Shown: positions 8,460 through 17,359 of the stretch, piece after piece
Layout: each line of letters opens with the position of its first letter
Position numbering within the stretch: the first letter of the stretch is position 1
From: an uncultured Pelagibacteraceae bacterium
Lineage (GTDB): Bacteria > Pseudomonadota > Alphaproteobacteria > Pelagibacterales > Pelagibacteraceae
DNA: 64,000 nucleotides
Assembly (NCBI GenBank): GCA_902581605.1
Contig: CACHPE010000001.1
Coordinates: forward strand, 62,001-126,000
Direction: 5' to 3'
The notes under the pieces: model-generated
Databases searched by the model: none
Told to the model about the DNA's origin: nothing
The model's input: the letters and a program-made list of their open reading frames with translations, nothing else
Program-made: the position numbers and the translations under genes

Positions 8460-9647
8460 ATGAGCAAAAATTCTAGCGATGTTGTTATTACTTCAGCATT
8501 AAGAACTCCAATTGGAAGATACAAAGGATCATTAAAAAATCTTAGCGCATCAAAATTAGGATCAATAGCAATTAAAGAGGTAATTTATAAATCAAAATTA
8601 GATTTAGAGGAGATTGATGAAGTAATTATGGGGCACGTTTTAACTTCTGGACTTGGTCAAAATCCTGCTAGACAAGCTTCAATCGTTGCAGGAGTACCGG
8701 TTTCTAAACCTGCTCATATTGTTAATCAGGTTTGTGGATCTGGATTAAGATCAGTTGTTTCAGGATATCAATCAATAAGTTTAGGAGAAAATAAAATAGT
8801 CATTGCAGGTGGTCAAGAAAATATGTCTAGAGCAACACATGCAATTTATTATAGAGAAGATAAAAAATTTTCTGAAAAAAAATTAGTAGATACAATGATA
8901 AAAGATGGTCTACTTGATTCATTTAATGATTATCATATGGGTGTTACAGCTGAGAATGTTGCCGAAAAATATAAAATTTCTAGAAATGAGCAAGATAATT
9001 TTTCTTTAAATTCGCAAAAAAAAACACAAATAGCTTATAGCGAAAATAAATTTAAAGATGAGCTGATTAAATTAAAAATTGAAGATGGTGATAAAAAATT
9101 TATTTTTGAAAAAGATGAACACCCTAGAGAAAATTTAAACATAGATGATCTAAAAAAATTAAAAACAGTATTTAAAGAAAATGGGACTGTAACACCTGGA
9201 AATTCCTCAGGTATAAATGATGGTGCTGCGGCCTTAGTTTTAATGTCTAGAGAACAAGCAGAAAAAAAATCATTAGAGTCATTGGTTAAAATTGTATCTT
9301 GGGCTACTTGTGGGGTTGAGCCTTCATTAATGGGACTAGGACCCATACCTTCAATTCAAGAAGCTTTATCTAAAGCTAATTGGAAAATGGATGAAGTAGA
9401 TTTATTTGAAATTAATGAGGCTTTTGCAGCTCAAAGTATCGCGGTAATTAGAGAATTAAAAATTCCTGAACAAAAAGTTAATGTTAATGGAGGAGCAATT
9501 GCTTTAGGTCATCCGATTGGAGCTTCTGGGGCAAGAATTTTGGTTACTCTTATCCATGAAATGATCAAGCAAGATAAAAAAAAAGGCTGTGCGGCACTCT
9601 GTATTGGTGGTGGTATGGGTATAGCTATGTGTATTGAGAGAAGCTAA
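8460..9647 (+). CDS. Acetyl-CoA C-acetyltransferase (thiolase)
   Basis: 395 residues, full-length thiolase. The nucleophilic cysteine is Cys92 in 'VNQVCGSGLRS', the 'EINEAFAAQ' and 'GGAIALGHPIGASGAR' motifs hold the active-site Asn and His, and the C-terminal 'GGGMGIAMCIE' holds the second catalytic Cys. The length and motifs fit biosynthetic thiolase II (AtoB/PhaA-like), which condenses two acetyl-CoA or cleaves acetoacetyl-CoA; degradative FadA-type activity is not excluded. It stands alone, with pyruvate dehydrogenase genes next downstream after a 127-bp gap. There is no obvious ribosome-binding site. Confidence 0.93.
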   Translation: MSKNSSDVVITSALRTPIGRYKGSLKNLSASKLGSIAIKEVIYKSKLDLEEIDEVIMGHVLTSGLGQNPARQASIVAGVPVSKPAHIVNQVCGSGLRSVVSGYQSISLGENKIVIAGGQENMSRATHAIYYREDKKFSEKKLVDTMIKDGLLDSFNDYHMGVTAENVAEKYKISRNEQDNFSLNSQKKTQIAYSENKFKDELIKLKIEDGDKKFIFEKDEHPRENLNIDDLKKLKTVFKENGTVTPGNSSGINDGAAALVLMSREQAEKKSLESLVKIVSWATCGVEPSLMGLGPIPSIQEALSKANWKMDEVDLFEINEAFAAQSIAVIRELKIPEQKVNVNGGAIALGHPIGASGARILVTLIHEMIKQDKKKGCAALCIGGGMGIAMCIERS

Positions 9648-9774
9648 AAAGCTTAAAATTCATTTATTTTTTTATTTTTTGTACAATAAAAATACAAGAT
9701 TAACGAAAAAACCTTATTAATGTGTTAAAATAAAATCCAATAATATTTTTTTGGGTATATATAACATTTTAAAA

Positions 9775-12700
9775 ATGAGCGAAAAATTACTTGTTCCTGA
9801 CATTGGTGACTTTGAAAATGTTGAGGTTATAGAGATACTTGTAAAACCTGGTGATCAGATTAAAGAAAATGATCCAATAGTTACAATTGAAAGTGATAAA
9901 TCAAGTGTTGAAATCCCTTCTACAATTGCTGGAAAAGTAGATAGTTTAGCAGTTAAAGTTGGTGACAAAGTTTCTAAAGGAGATTTGCTGCTTAATCTTA
10001 AATCATCATCAAAAACATCATCAGAAAGCACTATTCCTAAAGATACAGAAAATATAATTAAACAAGCTGAAGAAGCAATAGCTGAAAAAAAAGAGGAAAA
10101 AAAAATTATATCTGAACCTATAATTGAGAAAAAACAATCCACAATTCAAGTAGTTAATGGGAATGATATTGATCCACTTGAAACCCAAGATTGGTTAGAG
10201 TCTTTATCTGCAGTTATTTCGAAAGATGGTAATCAAAGAGCTCATTTTTTAATCAAAGAACTAATTAACAAAGCCTATCGAGAAGGAGCGAATATTCCTT
10301 ATACTCAAAGTACTCCATACATTAATACAATACCTCCTGAGGCTGAAGTAAAGTCTAGTGGTGACCAAAATATTGAAAGAAGAATTAGATCTTTAATTAG
10401 ATGGAATGCAGCAGCAATGGTAGTTCGAGCAAATAAAAAATATCCTGAGCTGGGTGGACACATCGGTACATTTGCATCTGCTGCAACATTATATGATGTT
10501 GGTATGAACCATTTTTGGAGAGCAAAAAATAATAAATTTGGTGGAGATTTAATATATTTCCAAGGACATAGTGCTCCAGGAATGTACGCAAGGGCATTCT
10601 TAGAGGGAAGATTAAATGAGAAACAATTAGATAGTTTTAGACAAGAGGTAAAGCCTGGAGGTTTATCTTCATATCCACACCCTTGGTTAATGCCAAAATT
10701 TTGGCAGTTCCCCACAGTATCTATGGGGTTAGGTCCTATGCTTGCTATATATCAAGCTAGATACATGAAATATTTAATCAATAGAGGCTTGATTAAAGAT
10801 GAAGGAAGAAAAGTATGGGCTTTTTTAGGTGACGGAGAAATGGATGAGCCAGAGTCAATGGGAGCAATTGGGCTGGCTGCAAGAGAAAATTTAGATAATT
10901 TAATTTTTGTAATAAATTGTAATCTTCAAAGATTAGATGGTCCCGTTAGAGGTAATGGAAAAATTATTCAAGAGCTTGAGGGAAGTTTCAGAGGATCTGG
11001 CTGGAATGTAATTAAAGTTATTTGGGGGTCATATTGGGATTCGTTGCTTGCTAATGATAAAACTGGTCACTTAGTTAAAATTATGAATGAAACCGTAGAT
11101 GGTGAGTATCAAGCAATGAAAGCAAGAGATGGTGCCTATGTAAGAGAAAAGTTCTTTGGAAAATCACGTGAAACATTGGAATTAGTTTCAAGCATGTCTG
11201 ATAAGGATATATGGCGGCTAAACAGAGGCGGACATGATCCTCATAAAGTTTTTGCCGCATATGATAAAGCAACTAATAATCAAGGAAGTCCAACTGTAAT
11301 TATCGCTAAAACTATTAAAGGTTACGGAATGGGAAAATCTGGTGAAAGTGTGAATACTACTCACCAAACTAAAAAATTAGATGTTGATGATCTGATGTAT
11401 TACAGAGATCGATTTGATGTTCCTTTAACAGATGAACAGGTGAGAAATATTGAATATTTTAAGCCCGATGAAAAATCACCTGAAATAAAATACATTAAAG
11501 AAAGAAGAATTAAATTAGGTGGATTTTTACCTGAACGATCTACTTTTGCAAAACCAATAAAAGCACCAACTAAAGATATTTTTGATTTTATGAAAGTATC
11601 GACTGGTGAAAAAGAAATGTCTACTACAATGGCACTTGTGAGAATGCTAACTAATTTATTAAGAGATAAAAATATATCTCCAAGATTAGTTCCAATTATT
11701 CCTGATGAAGCCAGAACGTTTGGTATGGAAGGTTTTTTCCAAAAAATTGGAATTTATGCACATGAGGGTCAAAAATATGAACCTGAGGATGCTGCTCAAT
11801 TAAGTTCTTATAGAGAAGATAAAAGTGGTCAAGTTTTAGAAGAAGGTATCAATGAGGCAGGTGCTATGTCATCATGGATTGCTGCTGCCACTGCATATAC
11901 TAATCATGATATCGAAATGATCCCAATTTATATTTTTTATTCAATGTTTGGTTTCCAACGAATAGGAGATCTAGCTTGGGCAGCCGGGGATAGTCAGGCT
12001 AGAGGATTTTTGGTAGGTGCAACAGCTGGAAGAACAACATTAGCTGGAGAAGGCTTACAACACCAAGATGGGCATAGTCATTTGATAGCATCAACAATTC
12101 CAAATTGTGTAACTTATGATCCTACATTTCATTATGAATTAGCTGTAATTTTTCGAGAAGGTCTAAGAAGAATGCATGAGAAAAATGAGAATGTTTTTTA
12201 TTATATTACAACAATGAATGAAAATTACTCACACCCAGAAATGCCAAAAGATAAAAATTGTGAGGAAGGCATTTTAAAGGGCATGTATAAAATAAAAGAA
12301 TTTAACAAATACAAAAAAACTAAAATCCAACTTTTAGGATCAGGAACAATCTTAAGAGAAATGATGTTTGCTGCAGAGATTTTACAAAATGATTATCAAA
12401 TTGACAGTGAGATATGGAGTGTAACAAGTTTTAATGAATTAAGAAAAGATGGAATGGAGGTAGAAAGATTTAATCTTTTGAATCCTGATAAAGAACCTAA
12501 AAAATCTTATGTTGAGCAATGCCTGGACCAAACAGAAGGCCCAATTATGGCTGCATCTGATTATATGAGAATGAATTCAGATCAAATCAGACCTTATACT
12601 AATAAAAGCTTTTATTCATTAGGAGCAGACGGTTTTGGAAGAAGTGATACAAGAAAAAATTTAAGAAAATTTTTTGAGGTAGATAAAGAACATTTGGTTG

Positions 12701-12813
12701 CTTATGGTTTAAGTATTTTAGCAAAAGAACAGCTTATAACTTCTAAATATGCAAAAGATGTAATGAAGAAGTATAATATTGATACTAACAAACCAATGCC
12801 AACAAAATTATAA
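9775..12813 (+). CDS. aceE: Pyruvate dehydrogenase E1, homodimeric type, with N-terminal lipoyl domain
   Basis: 1012 residues from the ATG at 9775 (the frame extends to a TTG at 9751, giving a less likely start). Residues 1 to about 75 are a complete lipoyl domain, with the lipoylation site 'ESDKSSVEIP' at Lys42. A Lys/Glu-rich linker follows, then a full AceE-type E1 beginning at 'NDIDPLETQDWLESL', with the ThDP-binding 'GDGEMDEPES' segment and the AceE-typical 'TAGRTTLAGEGLQHQDGHS'. E1 decarboxylates pyruvate and reductively acetylates lipoyl groups. E1 normally has no lipoyl domain, so this fusion is unusual. It shares a TAATG overlap with the E2 gene. No lipoamide dehydrogenase gene lies nearby. 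Confidence 0.95.
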   Translation: MSEKLLVPDIGDFENVEVIEILVKPGDQIKENDPIVTIESDKSSVEIPSTIAGKVDSLAVKVGDKVSKGDLLLNLKSSSKTSSESTIPKDTENIIKQAEEAIAEKKEEKKIISEPIIEKKQSTIQVVNGNDIDPLETQDWLESLSAVISKDGNQRAHFLIKELINKAYREGANIPYTQSTPYINTIPPEAEVKSSGDQNIERRIRSLIRWNAAAMVVRANKKYPELGGHIGTFASAATLYDVGMNHFWRAKNNKFGGDLIYFQGHSAPGMYARAFLEGRLNEKQLDSFRQEVKPGGLSSYPHPWLMPKFWQFPTVSMGLGPMLAIYQARYMKYLINRGLIKDEGRKVWAFLGDGEMDEPESMGAIGLAARENLDNLIFVINCNLQRLDGPVRGNGKIIQELEGSFRGSGWNVIKVIWGSYWDSLLANDKTGHLVKIMNETVDGEYQAMKARDGAYVREKFFGKSRETLELVSSMSDKDIWRLNRGGHDPHKVFAAYDKATNNQGSPTVIIAKTIKGYGMGKSGESVNTTHQTKKLDVDDLMYYRDRFDVPLTDEQVRNIEYFKPDEKSPEIKYIKERRIKLGGFLPERSTFAKPIKAPTKDIFDFMKVSTGEKEMSTTMALVRMLTNLLRDKNISPRLVPIIPDEARTFGMEGFFQKIGIYAHEGQKYEPEDAAQLSSYREDKSGQVLEEGINEAGAMSSWIAAATAYTNHDIEMIPIYIFYSMFGFQRIGDLAWAAGDSQARGFLVGATAGRTTLAGEGLQHQDGHSHLIASTIPNCVTYDPTFHYELAVIFREGLRRMHEKNENVFYYITTMNENYSHPEMPKDKNCEEGILKGMYKIKEFNKYKKTKIQLLGSGTILREMMFAAEILQNDYQIDSEIWSVTSFNELRKDGMEVERFNLLNPDKEPKKSYVEQCLDQTEGPIMAASDYMRMNSDQIRPYTNKSFYSLGADGFGRSDTRKNLRKFFEVDKEHLVAYGLSILAKEQLITSKYAKDVMKKYNIDTNKPMPTKL

Positions 12814-14075
12814 TGTCAGAAACTGAGATTAAAGTACCTAATATTGGAGATTTTAAAGATGTTGAGGTTATAGAGGTATTAGTTACCGAAGGTCAATCAA
12901 TTAAAAAAAATGATGCCCTAATAACAATTGAAAGTGATAAATCTAGCGTAGAAATACCATCAAATTTAGTAGGTAAAATTAAAAATTTAAAAATAAAAGT
13001 AGGAGATAAAGTTTCTGAGGGCGACTTAATTTTAACTTTAGATAGTGATACAGAAGTTAAAAAGGAAGAGGTTAAAGAAGAACCAGAAATTGAAAAAGAG
13101 TCAAAAAATATTGAGGTAATAAAACCTGAAATCAAAGAAAAAACATTTTCTAAAAATAATATTCCAGACATTTCATCTGCAAGTCCAAAAGCTAGAAAAT
13201 TTGCTAGAGAACTTGGTGTAGATATTAATCAAGTGGCAGGAAGTCAGAAAGATGGCAGAGTTGTTGAAGATGATATTAAAAAATTTGTTTCATCTAATTC
13301 AAAAAACAACGTTGTAGTTAAAGATAGTAAACCAGATAAAATTAAAAACGAATTTGAACATTCTGATTTTGGTGAAATAGAAATTAAAGACATACCAAGA
13401 GTAAAAAAATTATCATCAAAATATCTTACAAATTCATGGACAACGATTCCTCATGTTACAAATCATGATGAAGCCGACATAACGGAGATGGAAAGTTTTA
13501 GAAGTTCATTAACAGACATGTATACTGGAGAAAAAATTAAAATTACACCTCTAGCATTTATTATAAAGGCTTTAGTTGCATCGCTTAAGAAATTTCCTAG
13601 TTTTAATTCTTCTATTGACGAAATTGAGACTGGAAAAATGACTCTAAAAAAATATTACCATATTGGGATAGCAGTTGATACACCAAACGGATTAATGGTT
13701 CCAAAAATAAGAAATGCAAATAACAAAAAAATTTCTCTGATAAGTAAAGAATTAAAAGTGGTAAGCGAACTTTGTAGAAATTTAAAAATTGATAAAAAAG
13801 AATTGTTTGGCGGCTCGATGACGATTACGAGTTTAGGTGGCATAGGAGGTTCATTTTTTACTCCTATAATTAATTATCCTGAAGTTGCTATATTAGGAGT
13901 AGGAAGATCAGAAAAAAAACAAATTTTTATGAATGGAAAGTTTCAAACTAGAACTATGCTGCCAATTTCTTTATCTTATGATCACAGAATTATTGATGGT
14001 GCAGAAGCAGCTAGGTTTAATAATGATCTAAAAGAAAACTTAGGCAAAAATTTTGCCTATAAACTAGCTGTCTAA
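12813..14075 (+). CDS. aceF: Dihydrolipoyllysine acetyltransferase, E2 of pyruvate dehydrogenase
   Basis: 420 residues in classical E2 order: one lipoyl domain (lipoyl-Lys43 in 'ESDKSSVEIP'), a charged linker, a peripheral subunit-binding domain around 'ASPKARKFARELGVDI', and a catalytic acetyltransferase core ending in 'LSYDHRIIDGAEAARF' with the catalytic His. It transfers acetyl groups from lipoate to CoA and forms the complex core. Only one lipoyl domain is present, while enterobacterial AceF has three; the E1 partner supplies another. The two lipoyl domains share the unusual 'IGDF..VEVIE.LV' opening, suggesting one was copied from the other. Confidence 0.95.
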   Translation: MSETEIKVPNIGDFKDVEVIEVLVTEGQSIKKNDALITIESDKSSVEIPSNLVGKIKNLKIKVGDKVSEGDLILTLDSDTEVKKEEVKEEPEIEKESKNIEVIKPEIKEKTFSKNNIPDISSASPKARKFARELGVDINQVAGSQKDGRVVEDDIKKFVSSNSKNNVVVKDSKPDKIKNEFEHSDFGEIEIKDIPRVKKLSSKYLTNSWTTIPHVTNHDEADITEMESFRSSLTDMYTGEKIKITPLAFIIKALVASLKKFPSFNSSIDEIETGKMTLKKYYHIGIAVDTPNGLMVPKIRNANNKKISLISKELKVVSELCRNLKIDKKELFGGSMTITSLGGIGGSFFTPIINYPEVAILGVGRSEKKQIFMNGKFQTRTMLPISLSYDHRIIDGAEAARFNNDLKENLGKNFAYKLAV

Positions 14076-14081
14076 TTAAAA

Positions 14082-14975
14082 ATGAGCAAATCCATATCAT
14101 TATTTAGTGCCTTATTGTGCACTTTTATTTGGGGAACAACTTTTATTGCCCAAGATACGGGCATGGATAATATTGGTCCTTTTACATTTAATGCTGTGAG
14201 GTTTTTTGTTGGTTTTCTAGCCATAATTCCACTTATGATTTTATTTGAATTAAAAAATTTTAAATTAGAATTTAAATTAGATAAAAAAACTTTCATAATT
14301 TATTCATTATTAATTGGAATTTCTTTATTCTTAGGCTCAGCACTACAACAAGTTGCTTTGCTTTATACAGATGTTGCAAATGCTGCCTTTTTTACAATTT
14401 TTTATGTGCCAATGGTTCCGATTATCATTTTTTTGTTTGGTAAAAAATCAATGCATTGGAGTGTATGGCCTTCTGTAGTTCTATGTTTAATTGGAGGGTA
14501 TTTATTAACAAATTTTCATGATGCAACAGTAAGATTAGGAGATACTTTAGTTGTCCTCGGAGCTCTATTTTGGAGCACTCATATCATTTTTACTGGGATC
14601 ATTATAAATAAATACAATCTGCCACTTACCTTAGGAGCTGCGCAGACTTTAATTGTAGCTATTTTTTCATTTATAATTGGAATTATTTATGAAGAATTTA
14701 TTTTAAGCAATATTTTAATGGAAATTTATTCAATTTTATATGCAGGTATATTATCTGGTGGATTTGCATTTGTATTACAAATTTATGCCCAGCGTAATAT
14801 TACTCCAGCACCTGCAGCTATAATTTTTTCTCTTGAAGGTGTATTTGCGACTATAGCTGCTTGGTTTATTTTAAATCAAATTCTAGATGTTAATAATTTA
14901 CTCGGATGTTTTTTTATTCTATGTGGAGTTCTTTTGTCTCAATTACTGCCTTTAATTAAAAAGAAATATACTTAA
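14082..14975 (+). CDS. EamA/DMT-family transporter
   Basis: 297 residues with about ten hydrophobic helices in two repeated EamA halves. The opening 'LFSALLCTFIWGTTFIAQD' and the second-half 'LVVLGALFWSTHIIF' are typical of drug/metabolite transporter exporters. The substrate is unknown; many members export amino acids or metabolites. It starts 6 bp after aceF, so it may be co-transcribed, and its end overlaps the convergent uppP end by 4 bp. Confidence 0.88.
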   Translation: MSKSISLFSALLCTFIWGTTFIAQDTGMDNIGPFTFNAVRFFVGFLAIIPLMILFELKNFKLEFKLDKKTFIIYSLLIGISLFLGSALQQVALLYTDVANAAFFTIFYVPMVPIIIFLFGKKSMHWSVWPSVVLCLIGGYLLTNFHDATVRLGDTLVVLGALFWSTHIIFTGIIINKYNLPLTLGAAQTLIVAIFSFIIGIIYEEFILSNILMEIYSILYAGILSGGFAFVLQIYAQRNITPAPAAIIFSLEGVFATIAAWFILNQILDVNNLLGCFFILCGVLLSQLLPLIKKKYT

Positions 14976-15736
14976 TAAATTAAACTAAACAAAATTAAAG
15001 CAATTATTATTCTATAAATTACAAACACATTCATTGAAAATTTATTTATATAAATTAAAAAGAATTTAACTGTTAGAAAAGAAAAAATAAAAGAAGATAT
15101 AATTGCGATAACAACTAAGTAATTAAACTGAATTGATTGTTCAAAAACATCTTTCAAGCTTAAGACACTAGCTCCAGCTAATGCTGGGATTGAAAGTAAA
15201 AAAGATATCTTACTTGAATCTACTCTATTAAATTTTAAAATTCTCGCAGCTGTTATAGCAATTCCTGCCCTACTCACTCCGGGTATAAGAGATAAAATTT
15301 GGAAAATACCTATAAATATTATTGACTGAAAATTTAAATTTGAAGAAATTTTTTTATCAAATCGATTTTTGTCTGAGATGTATAAAATAATTGCAAATAT
15401 TAAAGTAGTCCAAGCAATGACTTCTAAATTTCTTAACTGATAAATTAAATTTGTACTATAAAGTATGTATCCAACAATTATTAATGGAATAGATCCAAAT
15501 ACAATTAAATTTAAAATTTTTTTATTTTTTCTGATATCAAACAATTCATCTTTAAAAAAATAAATTATAGCTATTAGTGAACCTAGATGGAGGCTAATAT
15601 CAATAAGCAAAGAACTAGATTTAAATTCATATAAAGTAGAAACTAAAATTAAATGAGCAGAAGAACTAATAGGAAGAAATTCAGATATTCCTTGAATTGC
15701 AGAGAGAATTAAAACTTCTATAATATTTTGAAACAT
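14972..15736 (-). CDS. uppP: Undecaprenyl-diphosphatase UppP (BacA)
   Basis: 254-residue polytopic membrane enzyme that dephosphorylates undecaprenyl diphosphate to regenerate the lipid carrier for peptidoglycan and surface polysaccharides. The family motif 'GISEFLPISSSAHLIL' spans residues 16-31, with Glu19 and the Ser cluster expected at the active site. The second signature 'PGVSRAG' is also present. The length fits the family, and uppP is single-gene here. Confidence 0.95.
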   Translation of the reverse strand: MFQNIIEVLILSAIQGISEFLPISSSAHLILVSTLYEFKSSSLLIDISLHLGSLIAIIYFFKDELFDIRKNKKILNLIVFGSIPLIIVGYILYSTNLIYQLRNLEVIAWTTLIFAIILYISDKNRFDKKISSNLNFQSIIFIGIFQILSLIPGVSRAGIAITAARILKFNRVDSSKISFLLSIPALAGASVLSLKDVFEQSIQFNYLVVIAIISSFIFSFLTVKFFLIYINKFSMNVFVIYRIIIALILFSLIY

Positions 15737-15843
15737 TGTTTCTTCGTAACTTATAAAGTATTTATTTAAAACAATTCGATTTAAGCATAATAGCTATGCA
15801 ATAATTAAAAACGTGTTAATTGGCAGTAATAATTTAAAAATTA

Positions 15844-15862
15844 AGGTCAATATATATGACCT
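15844..15862. promoter_or_regulatory. Palindrome upstream of gltD, candidate operator
   Basis: AGGTCA (15844-15849) and TGACCT (15857-15862) are perfect inverted half-sites separated by seven A/T bases, centred about 67 bp upstream of the gltD ATG. Two 6-bp half-sites with a 7-bp AT spacer look like a dimeric regulator site. The regulator is unknown. Confidence 0.4.
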
Positions 15863-15919
15863 ATTTTATGCTTTATATACATAAATCTGGGTATATTTTG
15901 CCAAAACTTAAATAATATT

Positions 15920-17359
15920 ATGTCAAATAAAATGCTTAAATTTGTTAAAATAGGTCAACAAACTCCACCTAAAAGAGAAGTTGATACGAGAAAGAAAGAT
16001 TTTAACGAAATTTATGACGAGTATATCAATGAAAAAGCCAAAGAACAGTCGAGTAGGTGTTCGCAATGTGGAGTACCTTTTTGCCAAGTTCATTGTCCTT
16101 TAAGTAATAACATTCCAGATTGGCTTAAACTGACAGCAGAGGGAAGATTAAAAGAAGCGTATGAACTATCCCAAAGCACAAACAATATGCCTGAAGTTTG
16201 TGGCCGAATTTGCCCCCAAGATAGATTATGCGAGGGAAATTGTGTAATTGAACAGTCTGGTCATGGAACAGTAACTATTGGATCAGTAGAAAAATATATT
16301 ACAGATAATGCTTGGGCTCAGGGCTGGGTAAAACCAATTAAGGTAACGAATGAAAAAAATCAAAGCGTAGGAATTATAGGAGCAGGTCCTGCTGGTTTAG
16401 CTGCTGCAGAACAATTAAGAAAAAATGGGTATAAAATAACTGTCTACGATAGATATGATAGAGCAGGAGGATTATTAATTTATGGAATTCCAAATTTTAA
16501 ATTAGAAAAAGAAGTTGTAGAGCGAAGAACAAAACTCTTAAAGGATGGTGGAATTGAATTTGTTCAAAATTTTGAAGTTGGTAAGGATGCAAGTCTAGAC
16601 CAATTGAGAAAAAAACACGACGCAATTTTAATTGCTACAGGAGTTTATAAAGCAAGAGAAATAAACTTACCTGGAAATGATCTTGATAATATTTTTCCTG
16701 CAATGGATTTTTTAACAGCATCTAATAAAAAAGGTCTAGGAGATAATGTTGAGTTGTTTGATAAAGGAATTTTAAACGCCGAGGGTAAAGATGTTGTTGT
16801 AATCGGTGGAGGTGACACAGCAATGGATTGTGTGAGAACTTCTATAAGACAGAAGGCAAAATCTGTTAAATGTTTGTATAGAAGAGATAAAGAAAATATG
16901 CCAGGATCTGCAAGAGAAGTTGAAAATGCAGAAGAAGAAGGTGTTGAATTTATTTGGTTGTCAAGTCCTAAAGAATTTAAAGGTACAAATAAAGTAGAAA
17001 AAATAATTGTAGATCAAATTAAACTAGGTGATCCAGACGAGACAGGAAGAAGAAAGCCACAAGTACAAGAAGGCTCAAGTTACGAAACAAAAGCAGATAT
17101 GGTTATCAAAGCACTAGGTTTTGATCCTGAGGATTTACCGAATTTATTTGATAGTAGTGAATTACAAGTAACGAAGTGGGGAACTATTAAAACGGATTTT
17201 GATACTATGGAAACAAATATAAAAGGGGTGTTTGCAGCTGGTGATATAGTTAGAGGAGCTTCATTAGTTGTTTGGGCGATAAAAGATGGAAGAGATGCAG
17301 CAGCTTCAATTAAAACTTATTTAGAGAGTAAATCTAAAGTGGAAAAAAGAGTGGCTTAA
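15920..17359 (+). CDS. gltD: Glutamate synthase small subunit (NADPH, GltD)
   Basis: 479 residues. The N-terminal domain has two iron-sulphur cysteine clusters ('RCSQCGVPFCQVHCP' and 'VCGRICPQDRLCEGNC'), followed by the FAD dinucleotide fold 'GIIGAGPAGLAAAEQL' and an NADPH-binding fold 'VVIGGGDTAMDCVR'. GltD passes electrons from NADPH to GltB, where 2-oxoglutarate and glutamine yield two glutamates. It overlaps gltB by one base (TAATG), which ensures coupled translation. The order gltD-gltB is reversed from the enterobacterial gltBD operon. Confidence 0.96.
   Translation: MSNKMLKFVKIGQQTPPKREVDTRKKDFNEIYDEYINEKAKEQSSRCSQCGVPFCQVHCPLSNNIPDWLKLTAEGRLKEAYELSQSTNNMPEVCGRICPQDRLCEGNCVIEQSGHGTVTIGSVEKYITDNAWAQGWVKPIKVTNEKNQSVGIIGAGPAGLAAAEQLRKNGYKITVYDRYDRAGGLLIYGIPNFKLEKEVVERRTKLLKDGGIEFVQNFEVGKDASLDQLRKKHDAILIATGVYKAREINLPGNDLDNIFPAMDFLTASNKKGLGDNVELFDKGILNAEGKDVVVIGGGDTAMDCVRTSIRQKAKSVKCLYRRDKENMPGSAREVENAEEEGVEFIWLSSPKEFKGTNKVEKIIVDQIKLGDPDETGRRKPQVQEGSSYETKADMVIKALGFDPEDLPNLFDSSELQVTKWGTIKTDFDTMETNIKGVFAAGDIVRGASLVVWAIKDGRDAAASIKTYLESKSKVEKRVA

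Noticed and set aside
9751-9774. TTG start for aceE
   Set aside because: The following ATG gives the same lipoyl-domain opening as AceF (MSE then an IGDF motif), and the added residues match no domain.
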